DNA of 64,000 nt from Opitutaceae bacterium. GTDB lineage: Bacteria > Verrucomicrobiota > Verrucomicrobiia > Opitutales > Opitutaceae. How positions within the stretch are numbered: position 1 is the first letter of the stretch; each line of letters begins with the position of its first letter. A program made the position numbers and the translations under genes. The DNA is taken from positions 310,001-374,000 of the forward strand of contig JACKPU010000001.1 in the NCBI GenBank assembly GCA_024233285.1, written 5' to 3'. The notes beneath the pieces are model-generated. The model made no database searches, was not told the DNA's origin, and worked only from the letters and a program-made list of their open reading frames with translations. Positions 60,983 to 64,000 of this stretch are shown one piece after another.

Positions 60983-62236
60983 TCAGTTGCCGGTCACCGC
61001 CATGGCGCGGACCCGACCGCCATCGGCCAGACCGTCGCCGGGGTAGACCACGACGCGGTCGCCTTCGACCAGACCACCGATGATCTCGGTTTCCAAGCCG
61101 TTGGCATGACCAACGGACACGGCACGGAGCCGGGCACGGCCGCCCTCGACGACAAAAGTCTGCCACTGATTGCCGCTCTGAAACAGAGCCCCGGCCGGGA
61201 CCTTGAGCACGGATTGACCGGACCACACGACGATGTCGGCCTCCACGCGATAGGAATCACCCAGCGTATTGCGCTCCTCGGGCGGGGCGAGCAGGTCAAC
61301 CATCACGTAGACGCGTTGCTCTTCCACGCCCAGCGCCGAGACCTTGGTGAAGGCCGCCGGCTCAACCACGCGCACGGTGCCGCGCAACGGCTGATCGCCA
61401 CCCCATTTGTGCAGGGTGACCGCCGCCCCCGGTTCGATCACCACTGCATCGCGCGAGAGCACTTCGATGCGAGCCTCGATGTCCGTGGCATTGCCGACTT
61501 CCAGCAGCGGAAAACCGGCCGGCACTACACGTTCGCTTTCCTGAAAGACCTTCAGAATCTTTCCGCTGACCGGCGCGGTAATGACAAGCGGTTCGCCGGA
61601 TGCGGATTCGTTCGTGCCACGGGCAAGCAGAGCCCGCGCCTGTTGCAATTCGTATTCCGCCACCTGCAGCGCAAAGCCGGCGGCACGCTCGTCCTGCGAC
61701 GCGCGCGTGTCATTCAATTCGCCGGCATCAAACTCCTGTCGAGAAACCGATCCCGCGGTGTAGAGCTTTTGGATACGCTCAAAATTCCTGCGGGCCAGGG
61801 CAGCTGCGGCAATCGCGCTCTTTTGCTGCGCCTTGACCTGGGCGAGGACGGCCTCGGCCGCCTGCACCTGTGCCTCGGCCTGGGCCTGGGTCCGCGCATC
61901 CAGCAGATCAGCCGCGCGGGTATCGAGCACGGCGAGCACGGTTTTCCCGGCTTCGATCAAAGTGCCGGGTTTCAGATCGATCCGCTTCAACAAGCCGGCG
62001 ACCGGACTGGAAACCGTGTAGCGATGTTTCAGCCGCGTCATGCCCTCCTCGTTGACGGTGACCTGCAACGGCCCGCGCGTCACCGCGGCGATTTCCACCG
62101 GCTGCGGTTTGGGCCAGAGTCCGATCAAAATCAACACGATCAACAGTCCGCCGCCGATCCAAGGAAGCGCGCGGGTCCAGCGTCGGCGTTGGGCTTGATT
62201 GGTCGAATCCTGGGCGGCGGGGAAGGGAGCGTTCAT
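60983..62236 (-). CDS. Efflux system periplasmic adaptor protein (HlyD/MacA-like)
   Basis: 417 residues. One N-terminal transmembrane anchor (WIGGGLLIVLILIGLW), a biotinyl-lipoyl-like domain, a long alpha-helical hairpin (about 105-215, rich in Ala and Gln) and beta-barrel domains at the end. It would join an inner-membrane transporter to the cell envelope. It lies 6 bases after the ABC permease on the same strand, suggesting a MacAB-like export system; no ATPase gene is seen within the window. Confidence 0.87.
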   Translation of the reverse strand: MNAPFPAAQDSTNQAQRRRWTRALPWIGGGLLIVLILIGLWPKPQPVEIAAVTRGPLQVTVNEEGMTRLKHRYTVSSPVAGLLKRIDLKPGTLIEAGKTVLAVLDTRAADLLDARTQAQAEAQVQAAEAVLAQVKAQQKSAIAAAALARRNFERIQKLYTAGSVSRQEFDAGELNDTRASQDERAAGFALQVAEYELQQARALLARGTNESASGEPLVITAPVSGKILKVFQESERVVPAGFPLLEVGNATDIEARIEVLSRDAVVIEPGAAVTLHKWGGDQPLRGTVRVVEPAAFTKVSALGVEEQRVYVMVDLLAPPEERNTLGDSYRVEADIVVWSGQSVLKVPAGALFQSGNQWQTFVVEGGRARLRAVSVGHANGLETEIIGGLVEGDRVVVYPGDGLADGGRVRAMAVTGN

Positions 62237-62242
62237 GGGAAA

Positions 62243-64000
62243 TTAATCACGGGCCTTAAGCACGCCGACTAGGTCGAGCTGATTCAGCCGACGGCAGGCG
62301 AGAGTGGCCGAAATCAGTGATGCCACGCTGACCACGAGCACGGCAAACGCGTAGTTCGCCGGCGTGAGGATCAAGGGCAGGCGCACAAACTCGGTGTTGA
62401 CCGTCTGCAGAATTGCCCCGGCCAAGCCGGAGCCAATCAGCAGGCCCAAGGGCAATGCGAGCAGCGTCAGCATGACCAGCTCACCGACGAGCACCGCGCC
62501 GACTTCACCGCGCGTGAAACCGATCACCCGCAGCGTGGCGAGTTCGCGTTGGCGTTCCGAAAGCGAGATGCGCGCGCTGTTGTAAACGATGCCAAACGCC
62601 ACGACGGTCGCAAACGTGAGGTAAATCTTCTGAATCAACCCGATGCTCTCGGCCGTGGTCTTGCGAAAACCTTCGCGAATGGCCCGCTTGTTGATGATCG
62701 CACCGGTGCGCGGCGTTGCCTTCACCGCCTGCAAAAATTCGTGCCACGATCCGGCGGCCACCGACAGATAGGCCCCGGTGATGCGATCGCCCTCGCCGAG
62801 CTCGCGGTTCAAGGCATCGATCTGCATGTAGGCGGCGGTGCCGGCAAAATCCTCCGCCAACGCCGCCACGGGAACGACAAATTCCCGGCGGCGCCCTTCC
62901 AGCATACGCACGCGCAAAGGCGCGCCCGGCTCAACGCGCAGCACTTCGGCCAGCTTTTTCGAAAGCACAATGCCGTGGGGCGGCAGCGTAATCTGGCGAT
63001 CATTGGCATCGATGATGCGATTCAACACGGCGTGCGCGGGCACCCCGATGATATTGATGCGGCGGGCGCGATTGCCCGCGCCGAGTTCGGCCGGGGCCAC
63101 GCGGTTGGGCTCGGCGAACGTCACGCCGGGGAGTTGGCGCAAGTTCGCGAGCGCCTGCGGTGATCCCGGTTCGATCAAGGACGCGATCACGGTCTGCCGC
63201 TGCATCAGGTCCCATTGATAATCGAGCACATGATTGATGCCGTCGCGAAACGAACTGGGCACCACCAGAATGCCCGTCGCCAGCGCCAGTGCCGCACAGG
63301 TGAGAGTTGCGCGGGCCGGCCGGCGTTCGATGTTGCGCAGCGCCATGCGCAGCGACGGCGTAAAGCTGCGGCCCATCCGTGTGCGCTCAAAGATCGCGGG
63401 ACGAAAGCTCGCAGGCGGCTCCGGCCGCATCGCCTCGGCCGGCGGCAACTTGACCGCCGCCCGCACCGCGCCCCACACACCGGCAACGGCCGCCAAGGTG
63501 CTGACGATCACGGCGGCGATAAGCACGCCGTGGGCGAGCTGAAAATCGAGGTGGGGGAAGCGGAAAAACAGGTGATACATGACGACGAGTTTTTGCCCGA
63601 GCACGATGCCACCCAAAATCCCCAGACCCATCCCCACCACCACGATCACCAGCGCGAACTTCAGGTAGTGCGCCCCAATTTCCCGATTGGAGAAACCAAA
63701 GGCCTTGAGAATCGCAATCTGTTCGCGCTGGAGCGTGATCTGCCGGCTCATCACCGCGTTGGTCATGAATGCAGCCACGCTCAGAAAAACGAGCGGGAAG
63801 CCGACCGAGAGGCCGTGCAGCACCCGGATTTCGTCGCGCAATCGGGTGTGCGACACATGGGCATCGCGATCATACGCGCCGCGGCCACCGTAAGGCTCGA
63901 GTTGGCGGTCGATCTCGGCAATTACTGCCGCACTGCGCGCGCCGGGCGCCAGCGTGAAGGCAACTTGATTGAAGGCCCCCTCCATGTCCGCGGCGGTGGC
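62243..64000 (-). CDS. ABC transporter permease with FtsX domains, partial
   Basis: At least 585 residues, continuing past the window edge; the N-terminus is missing. Two FtsX-type membrane regions are visible: one near FPLVFLSVAAFMTNAVMSRQITL with three following helices and one at the C-terminus (ESIGLIQKIYLTFATVVAFGIVYNSARISLSERQRELATLRVIGFTRGE). A periplasmic MacB_PCD-like domain lies between them. Together with the adaptor it forms a likely macrolide/lipoprotein-type exporter; substrate unknown. Confidence 0.85.
   Translation of the reverse strand, partial: ATAADMEGAFNQVAFTLAPGARSAAVIAEIDRQLEPYGGRGAYDRDAHVSHTRLRDEIRVLHGLSVGFPLVFLSVAAFMTNAVMSRQITLQREQIAILKAFGFSNREIGAHYLKFALVIVVVGMGLGILGGIVLGQKLVVMYHLFFRFPHLDFQLAHGVLIAAVIVSTLAAVAGVWGAVRAAVKLPPAEAMRPEPPASFRPAIFERTRMGRSFTPSLRMALRNIERRPARATLTCAALALATGILVVPSSFRDGINHVLDYQWDLMQRQTVIASLIEPGSPQALANLRQLPGVTFAEPNRVAPAELGAGNRARRINIIGVPAHAVLNRIIDANDRQITLPPHGIVLSKKLAEVLRVEPGAPLRVRMLEGRRREFVVPVAALAEDFAGTAAYMQIDALNRELGEGDRITGAYLSVAAGSWHEFLQAVKATPRTGAIINKRAIREGFRKTTAESIGLIQKIYLTFATVVAFGIVYNSARISLSERQRELATLRVIGFTRGEVGAVLVGELVMLTLLALPLGLLIGSGLAGAILQTVNTEFVRLPLILTPANYAFAVLVVSVASLISATLACRRLNQLDLVGVLKARD

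Noticed and set aside
59586..61226. 546-residue version of MnmE
   Set aside because: The family start (MASAQDTIAAL) lies at 60941; the additional part overlaps the end of the adaptor gene and has no domain.

Overview
The window looks like chromosomal DNA of a GC-rich member of the Verrucomicrobiota, most likely close to Opitutaceae. This is inferred from gene content (a PEP-CTERM protein, DUF5069, DUF3016 and DUF6483 proteins, an oleC-oleD pair, many genes without clear Shine-Dalgarno sites) and from short intergenic repeats; no 16S gene is present to settle it. I saw no tRNA, rRNA, CRISPR array, prophage or transposase. No gap between genes exceeds about 200 bases, so coding density is high and mostly housekeeping.

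Region 1 (0-12 kb): a glycine-rich RRM protein, a thioesterase, an Hsp15-like S4 protein, a DUF3016 protein and a YdeP-type molybdopterin oxidoreductase on the minus strand. A plus-strand run follows: DUF5069, gluconokinase, penicillin acylase, nucleoside deoxyribosyltransferase and uracil phosphoribosyltransferase. Then come DUF6483, a DUF481 outer-membrane-like protein and an RlmI-like methyltransferase.

Region 2 (12-31 kb): a VOC protein and an S9 prolyl-oligopeptidase homologue that appears to lack its catalytic Ser and His. A cytoplasmic glycan set (SIS protein, BadF-type sugar kinase, GH2 beta-mannosidase) is next, then a large EF-hand membrane protein and two RNA methyltransferases. 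A tight minus-strand operon (deacetylase, RNase D, OleC, OleD, queuosine-precursor transporter) lies divergent from queC-queE-exoD.

Region 3 (31-41 kb): a PEP-CTERM metalloprotease and two overlapping paralogous amidohydrolases, one of which has lost its metal ligands. The operon nagB-galM-rhaM follows, ending in a three-part fusion protein (membrane di-iron desaturase, Rieske ferredoxin, NqrF-like reductase). I consider this the most interesting locus; the context suggests a self-sufficient oxygenase acting on a modified sugar. A periplasmic protein with four TonB C-terminal domains is divergent from it.

Region 4 (41-48 kb): a ferrous-iron operon (feoA, feoA, feoB, Cys-rich FeoB partner) in which feoB is split by a one-base frameshift, an Ala-rich secreted protein with 26-residue repeats, a DASS-type transporter and a multi-pass membrane protein.

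Region 5 (48-64 kb): the complete atpBEFHAGDC operon, trmB, a PhoB/PhoR pair, mnmG and mnmE, and an adaptor/permease export system running off the window edge. Two parS-like palindromes lie inside mnmG and mnmE, suggesting that this end is near the replication origin.
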